From positions 1-64,000 of the forward strand of contig ONUH01000003.1 in NCBI GenBank assembly GCA_900321035.1: a stretch of 64,000 nt of DNA, in the 5' to 3' direction. The position numbers were made by a program, and so were the translations under genes. How positions within the stretch are numbered: the first letter of the stretch is position 1; each line of letters opens with the position of its first letter. The notes under the pieces were generated by a model. That model was given only the letters and a program-made list of their open reading frames with translations. It made no database searches and had not been told where the DNA came from. The DNA comes from an uncultured Selenomonadales bacterium. GTDB taxonomy: Bacteria > Bacillota > Negativicutes > Selenomonadales > Selenomonadaceae. This document shows positions 1 to 8,837 of the stretch, piece after piece.

Positions 1-61
1 CATCTTATCACAGGAGGGCTTTTTCGTTCCTTTGAAGACTCATACCTATAAGGTAACTGAA

Positions 62-84
62 CCCCCGGTCGAACCGGGGGTTTT
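62..84 (+). terminator. Intrinsic terminator, plus strand
   Basis: A GC-rich 8-bp perfect stem (62-69 with 73-80, three-base loop) is followed by four T residues on the plus strand. It would end a plus-strand transcript entering from left of the window. Confidence 0.6.
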
Positions 85-97
85 CGAGATACAAAAA

Positions 98-134
98 AAT
101 CGCCGGTTCCCGTCTCCGGGAACCGGCGATTTTT
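98..134. terminator. Bidirectional intrinsic terminator
   Basis: A 15-16 bp stem (about 98-112 with 117-132, loop TCTC) has an A-run on its left and a T-run on its right, so it can terminate in both directions. On the minus strand it ends the small membrane-protein gene starting at 475, the last gene of the radical SAM/MEMO unit. Confidence 0.75.
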
Positions 135-148
135 ACAAGAAAAATGTC

Positions 149-475
149 CTACAAAAACGCCAGCACCACCGCACCCAAGCCGAGGGCAAAGGAAAATCCC
201 TTCATGGCGTTGCTGAGCCAAACGCCGGCGATTTTTTCCGCCAGCGGCCGCAAAAGATAACTGAGGAACGAAAGCAGCAGGAATATCAGCGGCACATCGC
301 CGTTGACCAGCGCATAGACGAGCAGCCCTACGGCGAGGACCATACTCATCCCCTGCCCGCGCGTGAACATCCGCCCCTTCTTTTCCGGCTCGACAACCGG
401 ATGCATATTCAGCCTGTGCAGCGAGGAAGTCTGACGCTCCTCGTCGTCAAAGTCAAAACTGTAATCGCGCCGCAT
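149..475 (-). CDS. Small membrane protein of unknown function
   Basis: The 108-residue product has a charged N-terminus (about 40 residues, Asp/Glu/Arg-rich) followed by two or three hydrophobic segments (about residues 45-60, 62-78 and 92-108), so it is probably an inner-membrane protein with a cytoplasmic N-terminus. I do not recognise the family. It lies 48 bp downstream of the radical SAM gene on the same strand and just before a strong terminator, so it is probably the last gene of that operon. Only the topology can be supported; no function is proposed. Confidence 0.6.
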   Translation of the reverse strand: MRRDYSFDFDDEERQTSSLHRLNMHPVVEPEKKGRMFTRGQGMSMVLAVGLLVYALVNGDVPLIFLLLSFLSYLLRPLAEKIAGVWLSNAMKGFSFALGLGAVVLAFL

Positions 476-523
476 ATCGTACTCCCCTCAGCGTGAAATA
501 TACGCCATCCGTCTTCGCCCGTT

Positions 524-1351
524 TCAGCAGTTTCCCGCGTAAACGTATTTCAAATGTTTTTCCGCCGTTTCGCAAAGCTTTCGCATCGCCGCCAGCGGCG
601 TCGGCGGTTCCGCCATCTTCCATCGCGGAAAATAGCGGCTGATATGGAGCGGGATGTCTGCCGAAACCGACGCGAGCCAAGCCGCTTCCTCGTCCATCGC
701 GCCCGCATCGTCGCCGAATCCCGGCGCCGCCAGCGTCGTCACCTCGACATGGCAGGCCTCTGCCGCCCTCGTGATCGTATGCTTCACTGTTTCCAGGTCG
801 CCGCCGAGTTTCCTGTACCCTTCCGCCGACCAGGTTTTGAGGTCGATATTCATGGCGTCCACATAAGGCAGCAGCGTTTCCAGGATTTCCGGCTCTGCCG
901 TTCCGTTCGTCACCAGCGCCACAAGGAGGCCCTTTTCGCGCAGGAGCTTCGCCGCTTCATAGACGTATTCCCAGCCGACCAGCGGCTCGTTATAGGTGAA
1001 GGCCGCGCCGACGTTGCCCCGAGGTGTCAGCTCTTCCGCAAGCCCGGCGAGACGCTCGGGGGGAAGCGTTTCCGTTTCCGTTTCGGCGCCGACCTGCGAA
1101 ATCGACGCGTTTTGGCAGAACGCGCAGGAAAGATTGCAGCCGAAGGTTCCCACCGACAAGATGAATTTGCCGGACTGCCACCGGGCGAACGGCTTCTTCT
1201 CCACAGGGTCCAGTGCAACCGAGGTCACGCGCCCGTAAGACAGACTGACCACACGTCCATTTTGATTCATCCGCGCGCGGCACCGGCCTGTCTGCCCTTC
1301 GGCAAGAGCGCAGTGGTGAAAACAAACGGGGCAAACCGCTTTTTCCGTCAT
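524..1351 (-). CDS. amrS: AmmeMemoRadiSam system radical SAM enzyme
   Basis: The 275-residue radical SAM protein carries the SAM-cluster motif CNLSCAFC (Cys-x3-Cys-x2-Cys) at about residues 70-80, preceded by a short Cys-rich N-terminus (CPVCFHHC) typical of this family. The following YNEP stretch is also family-like. The family is defined by co-occurrence with MEMO and AMMECR1 proteins, and that fused partner lies immediately upstream, six bases away. The substrate is not established. The start at 1351 is preferred over the ATG at 1360 because an AAGG ribosome binding site sits nine bases before it. Confidence 0.85.
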   Translation of the reverse strand: MTEKAVCPVCFHHCALAEGQTGRCRARMNQNGRVVSLSYGRVTSVALDPVEKKPFARWQSGKFILSVGTFGCNLSCAFCQNASISQVGAETETETLPPERLAGLAEELTPRGNVGAAFTYNEPLVGWEYVYEAAKLLREKGLLVALVTNGTAEPEILETLLPYVDAMNIDLKTWSAEGYRKLGGDLETVKHTITRAAEACHVEVTTLAAPGFGDDAGAMDEEAAWLASVSADIPLHISRYFPRWKMAEPPTPLAAMRKLCETAEKHLKYVYAGNC

Positions 1352-1366
1352 ATCGCCCATCCTTTT

Positions 1367-2752
1367 TTAATGATGCCGCACGACTTCAAACCTCCAAAGC
1401 TTCACCGGCCCGTTCGGGTCGATGCCGCCCTTGCGGCAGGCGATGGAAAGCTGCTCCGCCACGGTGTCGATCCCCGCGAGGTCGGGGAGCAAAAGCCCGC
1501 GCCGCCCGCCGCTCTCGACGATGACGCCGTACCGCTTCGGGTCGAGCATTTCCTCGGATGCGATCGGTTCCGGCTCGGTCAGCACATCCACGCTGTAAAC
1601 GAGCGCGTCCAGCTCGTCTTCGGTCACAGGGTTGAAGCGCGGATCCTCCGAGCAGGCAGAGACCGCGTTCCGCACGATTTCCTCGCCGAGGCTTTCCGTG
1701 ACGGGCAGGATAGTCCCGATGCAGCCGCGCAGCATGCCGTCCTTTTTCAGCGAGACGAAGGCCCCCGCTTTTTTGTTCGAGAGTTCCGGCGGCAAATGTT
1801 TCGGCACGTCGGCGCGTTTCCCGGTTTTCACGAAGGTCTCGAGGCTCATGCGCGCAAGCTTCACATATTCGTCCTCCGCTGCCTTGCGCGCAGCAAGCCG
1901 TTCCGTCTGCGCTTTCTCAAACAAATCCCCGAAGGCGCGGCTCTCGTCCCGTGCTCCGGCGATAAAGGACGCCACGCCGTACCCGACGCCGAAAGTCCCT
2001 TCATAGGAAAGCTGCTCGCTCTCGACGCGGCGACGGTCAAGAGCGCCCGCCATCATCCAGAACGAACGCATGCCGCACTCCGCCGCCCCTTCGGAAAGCT
2101 CCGCGTCGATGGACAGGAGCCGCAGGAAATCACCCGCCGCGAGTGCCTCCATACATTCCTTGTCGAAAACAGGGCCTTCGGCGGCGAAACCGTAAGGCCC
2201 ATCCGCTTTCAGCTTGTGCGAGAGATCGCCCGAAGCCACATAGACCACGCGGCGGCCCAGCAGTTCTGCCGCGTGCGCCACGCACTCGCCGAAACGGTAA
2301 TGGGCCCGCGGCGACTGCCCCGACAGGCCGGCGCGCACGATTTTCACGTCAGGCATGACTTCCTGGACGAAGCGGAGCGGCACCATCGTGCCGTGGTCGA
2401 GCTTCGGCATGCGCTCCGCGCCCGTGCCGCCGTCCACGCCCGCCTGCGCAAGAAGGCGCGAAAGGTTTTTCACCAGTTCCGTATCGTATTCCGCCGAGAG
2501 CTTCAGTCCCGGCGCGTGGAAATCGCCGAAATCCCCTTCCGCGTACTCCCGCGGCGAGATATGAAAATAATCGGCGTACATCGTCGCATGCGGGCTGGAA
2601 ATCAGCACGGTATCGGGCTTCAATGCCGCCATCCGACGCATCGCCTCCCGGTACGCGTCGATGGTCGCCTGTATCTTTCTTTCCTCGCCGCGCCCAACCT
2701 CCGGCATGATCAGCGGCGGATGCGGCACAGCGACGGCTCCGACAACTCCCAT
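1367..2752 (-). CDS. MEMO (LigB-like) and AMMECR1 fusion protein of the AmmeMemoRadiSam system
   Basis: The 461-residue protein has two parts. Residues 1 to about 265 resemble MEMO / class III extradiol dioxygenase subunit B (LigB-like), with conserved His-containing motifs PHPPL, SPHA, DHGTMVPL and SGDLSHKL. Residues from about 285 to the end are an AMMECR1 domain, including the GCIGT motif and the pattern DELDALVYSVDVL. The start has a strong GAGGAGG ribosome binding site. It is followed six bases later by the radical SAM gene. Neither the reaction nor the substrate of this conserved trio is known. Here two members are fused, which supports physical association. Confidence 0.88.
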   Translation of the reverse strand: MGVVGAVAVPHPPLIMPEVGRGEERKIQATIDAYREAMRRMAALKPDTVLISSPHATMYADYFHISPREYAEGDFGDFHAPGLKLSAEYDTELVKNLSRLLAQAGVDGGTGAERMPKLDHGTMVPLRFVQEVMPDVKIVRAGLSGQSPRAHYRFGECVAHAAELLGRRVVYVASGDLSHKLKADGPYGFAAEGPVFDKECMEALAAGDFLRLLSIDAELSEGAAECGMRSFWMMAGALDRRRVESEQLSYEGTFGVGYGVASFIAGARDESRAFGDLFEKAQTERLAARKAAEDEYVKLARMSLETFVKTGKRADVPKHLPPELSNKKAGAFVSLKKDGMLRGCIGTILPVTESLGEEIVRNAVSACSEDPRFNPVTEDELDALVYSVDVLTEPEPIASEEMLDPKRYGVIVESGGRRGLLLPDLAGIDTVAEQLSIACRKGGIDPNGPVKLWRFEVVRHH

Positions 2753-2868
2753 GACACAACCTCCTCACATCAAAAAACCCCTCAGTCATACACTGACACA
2801 AACAAGAAAACTCTAAAAGGAGCGAGCAGTCAGGCATCCTGCCTGTTAAATGCCGTAATCCCTCCACG

Positions 2869-3840
2869 CTAATATTTCCGATGCTGCTCCCAATTCCAGG
2901 CATCCCGCAAAATCGTCGCAAGGTCGCTCCGTTTCGGTTCCCAGCCGAGCACTTCCCGCGCCTTGCCGTTCGCCGCGATCAGCGTCGCCGGGTCGCCGGG
3001 CCGCCGTCCCGCGATCTCATAGGGAATTTTCCCGCCCGTAACGTCCTCCGCCTCCCGGATCAGCTCCAGCACGGTAAAGCCTTCGCTGCTGCCGAGGTTG
3101 AACTGCGCGTTCTCGTTCGTTTCCATGATATGGCGAAGCCCCAGGTAATGCGCCGCCGCCAGGTCCTCCACATGTACGTAGTCGCGGACGCAGCTCCCGT
3201 CCCGGGTATCGTAGTCCGTGCCGAAGACCTTCATTGCAATGCCGTTTTTTGCCGCCCGAAGCACGCGCGGGATCAAATGAGACTCCGGCTCGTGCGCTTC
3301 TCCGATCACGCCGTCCGGCGCGTCTCCCGCCGCATTGAAATAGCGGAACGCACAGGAAACGAGTCCGTAAGCGCGGCCGTAATCATCCAGCATCGCCTCT
3401 CCGACACGTTTCGTCATGCCGTAAGGATTGATCGGGTCCCTCGGATGATTCTCGTCGATCGGCACATAGCGCGGCTCGCCGAAGACCGCCGCCGTGGAAG
3501 AAAACACGAAATAGCGGATTTTGTGCGCCACCGCCGCGTCGAGCAGCGTTTTCAGCTTCACCACGTTGTTCTCATAATACTTTGCCGGATTGTCCACCGA
3601 CTCCCCGACCTCGATAAACGCCGCGAAGTCCATCACCGCGTCAAACCGCTCCGCCGTCATCAAATCGTCCAAAAGCGCGCGGTCGCCCATGTCGCCAACG
3701 ACAAGCCGCCCGTCCGTCACCGCCTCCCGATGGCCGTTGGACAGATCGTCCAAGGCCACCGTTCCGACGCCCTGCCGCGCCAAAAACCGATTCGCGTGGC
3801 TGCCGATATATCCGGCCCCGCCGGTCACCAAAACTTTCAT
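2869..3840 (-). CDS. galE: UDP-glucose 4-epimerase
   Basis: This 323-residue short-chain dehydrogenase/reductase interconverts UDP-glucose and UDP-galactose in the cytosol. The N-terminal NAD-binding motif is TGGAGYIGS and the catalytic YxxxK appears as YGMTK at about residue 145. Length and C-terminal pattern (RRPGDPA) fit GalE. It is the last gene of the gmd-fcl-fucosyltransferase run, so it probably supplies galactose acceptors or donors for a fucosylated glycan. I start at the ATG at 3840, which gives the canonical N-terminus; an in-frame TTG at 3846 has better spacing to a GGGGG stretch and cannot be excluded. Confidence 0.92.
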   Translation of the reverse strand: MKVLVTGGAGYIGSHANRFLARQGVGTVALDDLSNGHREAVTDGRLVVGDMGDRALLDDLMTAERFDAVMDFAAFIEVGESVDNPAKYYENNVVKLKTLLDAAVAHKIRYFVFSSTAAVFGEPRYVPIDENHPRDPINPYGMTKRVGEAMLDDYGRAYGLVSCAFRYFNAAGDAPDGVIGEAHEPESHLIPRVLRAAKNGIAMKVFGTDYDTRDGSCVRDYVHVEDLAAAHYLGLRHIMETNENAQFNLGSSEGFTVLELIREAEDVTGGKIPYEIAGRRPGDPATLIAANGKAREVLGWEPKRSDLATILRDAWNWEQHRKY

Positions 3841-3846
3841 ACGCAA

Positions 3847-4722
3847 TTACTGCCCCCAACCGATCATATCCAACCGATTCTTCCGGCAACAGAACATTCC
3901 CGCCGCCAGGCTGAAGGAACTGCGCGGGATCAGCCGATGCGCGCACAGCGACATCAGCTGCATATCGATATATGCATTCTCACCGGTGTTTCCGTCAACC
4001 GGTACAAGCTTCGCCGCCACGCCCGCCAGGCCCAGTTCATCCAGATGCTCCATGCACCAGGGCAAATCGTCGGAAAACAAATAATAATGCTCGGGGTTCC
4101 ACTCTCTTTTGGCCGCCGCTGCCGCCTCTCTGTGCCATGCCATGGACGTAGCCCATCCCAGCTTTACCATGTCGCCGCGGCGGATATGCACCGCCGTCGA
4201 ATGCTGTTCATCAGTCATCATGCGCGCGATTTTTTGATTTTTCCCGTCTGGGATATCCGGGAAAACCAGCTCCGTCCGAATGACGTTTTCAAAGGCCTTC
4301 CAAAAGCCATAGCCGAGCCAATACCCATGATAATAAGCGTCATCCCGTACAGCAGAACGCACCGCCTCCGGCGTTCCCTCCACATGCAGCATTTCCCCGT
4401 TAAAGGAAATATTGCTGATATTCTGCTCGCAAATGACCTTGATCTCGTTCCCTGCGTCCAAAAGCTGCTGGGCTATGCCGACGCCGGATTCCTTGCGTTT
4501 TATCATCTCCTGCCAAATCGGCTCGGGAATCATCCGGCTCAATCGCTTTTTCCGGACGCCGAAAATCCGCTCCAGTTCGTAACCGTTATGCGGGACGTTG
4601 CCGCCGAAAAAGAGGCCGTCGTCCATGACGCAGCTTTCGCCGGTCTCAACTTCGAGCCACCGAAAAAACACATATTGGAAAATCTGATTGCCCAGTCCGC
4701 CGTTCACATAGACAATGCGCAT
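3847..4722 (-). CDS. GT11-family glycosyltransferase, probable alpha-1,2-fucosyltransferase
   Basis: The 291-residue protein begins with the GGLGNQIFQ motif of glycosyltransferase family 11 and has the family signature HIRRGD at about residue 175. GT11 enzymes transfer fucose from GDP-fucose to a galactose residue, usually in an alpha-1,2 linkage. The start at 4722 places the GT11 motif at the N-terminus and leaves only four bases after the fcl stop. A GGGAGG ribosome binding site lies inside the end of fcl. The two genes making GDP-fucose lie directly upstream and galE directly downstream. The acceptor (LPS O-chain, capsule or other surface glycan) cannot be told. Confidence 0.85.
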   Translation of the reverse strand: MRIVYVNGGLGNQIFQYVFFRWLEVETGESCVMDDGLFFGGNVPHNGYELERIFGVRKKRLSRMIPEPIWQEMIKRKESGVGIAQQLLDAGNEIKVICEQNISNISFNGEMLHVEGTPEAVRSAVRDDAYYHGYWLGYGFWKAFENVIRTELVFPDIPDGKNQKIARMMTDEQHSTAVHIRRGDMVKLGWATSMAWHREAAAAAKREWNPEHYYLFSDDLPWCMEHLDELGLAGVAAKLVPVDGNTGENAYIDMQLMSLCAHRLIPRSSFSLAAGMFCCRKNRLDMIGWGQ

Positions 4723-4726
4723 CCGG

Positions 4727-5680
4727 TCAAGCCTCCCTGTCGTCTTTCGTTCTTCTGCCTCCGCGCAAGAAATCATCGTACGCCCTGCGGATTCCGTCGG
4801 CAAGCTCCGTTTTATAGCGCCAGCCGAGAGCCGTTGCCTTTGACACGTCCAACAGCTTGCGAGGCGTCCCATTGGGCTTCGACGTATCCCACGCAATCCG
4901 CCCCTCATAGCCCACGATCCGCGAGACAAGCTCCGCCAGCGCCTTGATCGTGATTTCTTTTCCCGTTCCCGCGTTCACCGTCTCGTTTCCGTGATACGAG
5001 TCCATCAGGAACACGCAAAGCTCCGCCAGATCGTCCACATACAAAAACTCCCGGAGCGGGCTGCCGTCGCCCCAACAGACGACCTCCGGCGCGCCCGTCT
5101 CCTTTGCCTCATGGAACCGACGAATCAGGGCTGGCAGCACATGACTGTGCTCCGGATGATAATTGTCATTCGGCCCGTAAAGGTTCGTCGGCATTACGGA
5201 AAGATAGTCCGTTCCGTACTGCCGGTTCAGATATTCGCAGTATTTGAGCCCGGAGATTTTCGCCAGCGCGTACGCCTCATTCGTCTCTTCTAGCGCTCCG
5301 GTCAAAAGGCAGCTTTCCGGCATCGGCTGAGGCGCGAGCCGCGGATAGATGCAGGACGAACCCAAAAATTCCAGCCGCCTGCAGCCGTTTTTCCACGCCG
5401 CGTGAATCACGTTCATCTCCATCGTCATGTTCTCATACATGAAATCGGCCAACGCGCCCGCGTTCGCCATGATGCCGCCGACTTTCGCAGCCGCCAGGAA
5501 CACATATTCCGGCTTTTCCGCCGCAAAAAACGCCTCGACTTCCGCCTGCCGCGTCAGATCAAGTTCCCGATGCGTCCGGAGCACAAGGTTGTCATACCCT
5601 TGCCGCTGAAGCTCCCGAAGGATAGCCGAGCCCACCATGCCCCGATGGCCGGCCACATAAATCTTCGCAGTCTTTTCCAT
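4727..5680 (-). CDS. fcl: GDP-L-fucose synthase
   Basis: The 317-residue NAD(P)-dependent epimerase/reductase carries out the last two steps of GDP-L-fucose synthesis from GDP-4-keto-6-deoxy-mannose. The N-terminus has the GHRGMVGSAI nucleotide-binding motif. The family motifs LGSSCIYP, a YALAKISG form of the YxxxK catalytic site, and PTNLYGPNDNY are all visible. It starts nine bases after the gmd stop with a GAGGCG ribosome binding site and is followed by the fucosyltransferase, so the three genes appear to be one operon. Confidence 0.93.
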   Translation of the reverse strand: MEKTAKIYVAGHRGMVGSAILRELQRQGYDNLVLRTHRELDLTRQAEVEAFFAAEKPEYVFLAAAKVGGIMANAGALADFMYENMTMEMNVIHAAWKNGCRRLEFLGSSCIYPRLAPQPMPESCLLTGALEETNEAYALAKISGLKYCEYLNRQYGTDYLSVMPTNLYGPNDNYHPEHSHVLPALIRRFHEAKETGAPEVVCWGDGSPLREFLYVDDLAELCVFLMDSYHGNETVNAGTGKEITIKALAELVSRIVGYEGRIAWDTSKPNGTPRKLLDVSKATALGWRYKTELADGIRRAYDDFLRGGRRTKDDREA

Positions 5681-5689
5681 TGCGGCGCC

Positions 5690-6721
5690 TCAATTCCCGT
5701 ATTTTTCCATATCCGCGCGCACCATCATGCGCACGAGTCCCTTGAAGTCCACCTTGCGCTTCCAGCCGAGCACCCGCTCCGCCTTGGACGGATCGCCCCA
5801 AAGCAGATCGACTTCCGCCGGACGGAAATACCGCGGGTTGATCTCAACCAGCACCTTGCCCGTCTTCACATCGAAACCCTTTTCATCGACGCCCGTGCCG
5901 CGCCACGCGATCTCGACGCCGCCCTCGGCGAAGGCCGTCTCGACAAACTCCCGCACCGAGTGGGTCTCGTTCGTCGCCAGCACAAAGTCCTCCGCTTTGT
6001 CCTGTTGGAGAATGCGCCACATGCCTTCGACATAATCGCCCGCAAAACCCCAGTCGCGCTTCGCGTCAAGGTTGCCCAAAAACAGTTTTTCCTGCTTTCC
6101 GGCGAGGATTTTCGCCAGCGCGATGGTAATCTTGCGCGTCACGAACGTTTCGCCCCGCCGCGGCGACTCATGATTGAACAGGATCCCGTTCGCCGCGAAC
6201 ATGCCGTAGGATTCGCGATAGTTGACCGTAATCCAGTAGCCGTACAGTTTCGCCGCGCCGTAAGGACTTTTCGGGTAAAACGGCGTCTTCTCGTTTTGCG
6301 GCGCCGTCTCCGGCAATCCGCCGAAAAGCTCCGAGGTCGACGCCTGATAGAACTTCGTTTTCACGCCGCTCTGATAGATTGCGTCAAGCAGACGAATCGT
6401 TCCGACGCCCGTTGTCTCAGCCGTATATTCCGGCACCTCGAAGGACACCGCCACATGGGATTGCGCGCCCAAGTTATAGACCTCGTCGGGCTGCACCTTC
6501 TGAATCAGGCCCGTCAGATTGCAGGAATCCGTCAAATCCCCATAGTGCAGGAAAAACCGGTCTTTCAGAGATGTGTCGTCATACAGATGATCGATCCGCT
6601 CCGTGCAGATCGTGCTGTGTCTGCGGACGATACCGTGCACCTCATAGCCCTTGCCGAGCAAAAGTTCCGCGAGATATGAGCCGTCCTGTCCCGTGATTCC
6701 CGTAATCAACGCTTTTTTCAT
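5690..6721 (-). CDS. gmd: GDP-mannose 4,6-dehydratase
   Basis: The 343-residue short-chain dehydrogenase/reductase converts GDP-mannose to GDP-4-keto-6-deoxymannose, the committed step to GDP-fucose. Visible motifs are [14 protein letters not shown] at the N-terminus, [18 protein letters not shown], and a YGAAKLYG catalytic tyrosine/lysine site. It is the first gene of a four-gene minus-strand operon and is preceded by a promoter-like sequence at 6772-6800. Confidence 0.94.
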   Translation of the reverse strand: MKKALITGITGQDGSYLAELLLGKGYEVHGIVRRHSTICTERIDHLYDDTSLKDRFFLHYGDLTDSCNLTGLIQKVQPDEVYNLGAQSHVAVSFEVPEYTAETTGVGTIRLLDAIYQSGVKTKFYQASTSELFGGLPETAPQNEKTPFYPKSPYGAAKLYGYWITVNYRESYGMFAANGILFNHESPRRGETFVTRKITIALAKILAGKQEKLFLGNLDAKRDWGFAGDYVEGMWRILQQDKAEDFVLATNETHSVREFVETAFAEGGVEIAWRGTGVDEKGFDVKTGKVLVEINPRYFRPAEVDLLWGDPSKAERVLGWKRKVDFKGLVRMMVRADMEKYGN

Positions 6722-6771
6722 TTCACGATGCCCCTTTGCGCCAAAAATCAGTACTATATTTTACTGTTTTT

Positions 6772-6800
6772 ATTATAGCATAATTCCTCTTCCGGCAAAA
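6772..6800 (-). promoter_or_regulatory. Candidate promoter for the GDP-fucose operon
   Basis: On the minus strand a perfect TATAAT (plus-strand 6772-6777) lies 17 bases downstream of TTTTGC (6795-6800). It is 51 bases before the gmd start. The -35 match is weak, so the call rests mainly on the -10 box. Confidence 0.5.
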
Positions 6801-6830
6801 CGAAAACCGCCCGACACGCGAGCGGTTTTC
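6797..6830 (-). terminator. Terminator of the 5'-nucleotidase gene
   Basis: A 9-bp stem (6802-6810 with 6822-6830) is followed on the minus strand by a T-rich run. It lies 22 bases past the 5'-nucleotidase stop and directly upstream of the gmd promoter. Confidence 0.65.
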
Positions 6831-6852
6831 ATTCTAAGCCCTAATATAAGAT

Positions 6853-8475
6853 TTACTCGATAATCGTGATCCGCCCCTGGCCTTTCCAGTCCGCGTATTC
6901 CTCGCCGATCTTCGCGTTCTTGTGGTTCTGCACGAATTCCATGATCATGTCCACGTCGGTAAGGGAGCCGTCGTCGATCAGCTTCGCACCCTTGAACATC
7001 ACCATGCCGTTGCCGCCGTCCTTCAGGACATAGGTCGTACCGCCGACAGTGTAAGTCTTCGCGAGATCGATGGGCTTTCCGCCAATCATCACGTCCCTGA
7101 CGCGGTATTCGCCCTTCACGCCGACGAACCGGCCCTGCGCGTCCATCTCCACCGTCGAAGGAATCGTGGCGTCAATGGTGTAAGTCATGCCCGAGACCTG
7201 CAGGAATCCGCCGTTCTCCTCGGGATAGTCCTTCGCGCCCACCTCGAGAGCGTCAAGCAGCTTCTGTCCCGTGACTTCCACCGCCGCGCTCATATTGCCG
7301 AAGGGGAAGGAGGTCAACAGGTCCTGATAGGTGAACACGCCCTTCTTGATCGTGTTGCGGAGCGACCCGCCGTTGACGACGGAAACGTCCGTATTGAGCA
7401 CCGCGCGGAACGCGTCCGCCACGAAGTCGCCCATGTTCGTCTCCTGGCTGCGCACGCGGCGCTGGCCCGTAGCGGGATCTCTCTCCTGCAGGTCGACTAG
7501 CGACTCGCCCACCGGCTGCTTCAGGATCGGCTCGAACTTCTTGTTTTCCTTTTCGATAACCTTCAGGATTTTCTTGTCAGGCGCGGGCAGCGTCTCCTTC
7601 GTCTCCAGCGTCGAAGTCAACGTGCCGTCGTCATGGAGCACCAGCTTTCCGACAGTCTGCATCTTCGTGCCGGTCTGCGTAATCAGGACGTCCTTTCCGT
7701 CTTTGTTCTTCGCGGCGCGGTTCTCATATTTCTCATGGGAATGGCCGTCGATAATCGCCAAGATGCCCGTAGTGTTTTCCGCCACCGTGGTGCTGGACCA
7801 GCGCTGCACCGAGCCGTCCATGCCCAGATGGCCGACGAGGATTACATACTCCGCGCCCTGCGCTTTCGCTCCGTCCACAGCTTTCTGTATGGCCGCATAG
7901 AGCCGTTCTCCCGTCTCGTCCTCGGAGAAGCCGTAAATGAACTGCCCTTTTTCGTCCTGGAAATATTTCGGCGTCGAGCTGGTCAGCGTCTCCGGCGTCG
8001 TCACGCCGACAAAGCCCAGCTTATGGCCGCCTGCCTCAATAATCTTAAAGGTCATGAGCGGCTGCTTGCCCGTGCGCAGGTCGGTGAAATTGCAGGAACT
8101 GTAATGCGTTTTCTGCAGCGCGTTCAGCTTGAAGAACTGCTCCATGCCATAGTCAAACTCATGATTGCCCGGAATCAGGAAATCAAAACCGATGGCGTTC
8201 ATGATGTTCACGAGGGACTCGCCTTTCGAGAGCTTGCCGATCGGCGCGCCCTGCACCGCGTCGCCCGCGTCCACCAGCAGCACGGCGAAGCCTTGCTTCT
8301 TCAAATCCTTCTTGTACTGCGAGAGACGTGCGACGCCCGCGTTGTCCTCCACGCCGCAGTGAATGTCGTTTGTGTGCAGGATGACCACGTCCGCCGCCCA
8401 AGCGCTCGCCGAGAACGCCAGCGTGAACACAGCCGCCAGCACAAGGCTGAAAAACCGATGAACTCTTTGCTTCAT
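6853..8475 (-). CDS. Exported bifunctional metallophosphatase/5'-nucleotidase
   Basis: The 540-residue protein has a clear signal peptide (cleavage near AWA-ADVV, residue 27). Next comes a calcineurin-like metallophosphoesterase domain with LHTNDIHCG, DAGDAVQG, PGNHEFDYG and a GHSHE metal-binding motif. The C-terminal 5'-nucleotidase domain (about residues 340-520) has VNGGSLRNTIKKG. This UshA-type family hydrolyses extracellular nucleotides or sugar nucleotides to nucleosides and phosphate. The ATG at 8475 is chosen because it gives the signal peptide and has a GGAAGGGG ribosome binding site. It may feed the nucleoside-salvage operon at 11.5-15.9 kb; that link is inference. Confidence 0.9.
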   Translation of the reverse strand: MKQRVHRFFSLVLAAVFTLAFSASAWAADVVILHTNDIHCGVEDNAGVARLSQYKKDLKKQGFAVLLVDAGDAVQGAPIGKLSKGESLVNIMNAIGFDFLIPGNHEFDYGMEQFFKLNALQKTHYSSCNFTDLRTGKQPLMTFKIIEAGGHKLGFVGVTTPETLTSSTPKYFQDEKGQFIYGFSEDETGERLYAAIQKAVDGAKAQGAEYVILVGHLGMDGSVQRWSSTTVAENTTGILAIIDGHSHEKYENRAAKNKDGKDVLITQTGTKMQTVGKLVLHDDGTLTSTLETKETLPAPDKKILKVIEKENKKFEPILKQPVGESLVDLQERDPATGQRRVRSQETNMGDFVADAFRAVLNTDVSVVNGGSLRNTIKKGVFTYQDLLTSFPFGNMSAAVEVTGQKLLDALEVGAKDYPEENGGFLQVSGMTYTIDATIPSTVEMDAQGRFVGVKGEYRVRDVMIGGKPIDLAKTYTVGGTTYVLKDGGNGMVMFKGAKLIDDGSLTDVDMIMEFVQNHKNAKIGEEYADWKGQGRITIIE

Positions 8476-8617
8476 TAAGACCCCTTCCTTTTCATTGAAA
8501 ATTAAAGAAAACCCTGAACAAGCCTTTTCCGGCACGGCCGCAAACCGACTTGTCCGGAGGCTCCGAACCAACCTTTTTCATGATAATAGATTTCAACCAC
8601 AAAAACAAGGGAAAAAC

Positions 8618-8711
8618 GGTGGATATTTTGTGGACAGACAGCCGGAGGAAAACAAAAAAGAGAAAAGTTTTCCACACAGAAAGGGTGTTTTGTGGACAAA
8701 TCGGTGGATAT
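8618..8711. other. Cluster of five DnaA-box-like 9-mers
   Basis: Within 94 bp of an AT-rich 418-bp gap between divergent genes lie GGTGGATAT (8618-8626), TGTGGACAG (8629-8637), TTTTCCACA (8668-8676, reverse orientation), TGTGGACAA (8691-8699) and GGTGGATAT again (8703-8711). Against the DnaA consensus TTATCCACA and its complement, two sites match 8 of 9 positions and three match 7 of 9. Nothing else gene-like is seen in 8476-8893. Function is inferred from sequence only. Confidence 0.4.
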
Positions 8712-8837
8712 ATCGGACTCTTTTTCGGAAAGAAGCAGGGGCCATCCTTTTTGTACAGGAAGGCGTCGATCCGACGGGCACACACCGGCTTAGCGGCTAT
8801 TTTAATTTTTCCTCCCTTTTTGCGATTTCAGCAGGAT

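Noticed and set aside
55..84. tRNA-like stem with a CGAACC loop
   Set aside because: It is a simple hairpin followed by T residues; no cloverleaf arms or acceptor stem can be folded around it.
554..2872. Very long plus-strand open frame (772 codons) opposite the radical SAM and MEMO/AMMECR1 genes
   Set aside because: It is a GC-rich antisense shadow; the translation is Arg/His-rich with no domain, while the minus strand encodes clear conserved proteins.
2881..4947. 688-codon plus-strand frame opposite galE and the fucosyltransferase
   Set aside because: Antisense shadow with low-complexity composition; the minus strand carries recognisable enzymes.
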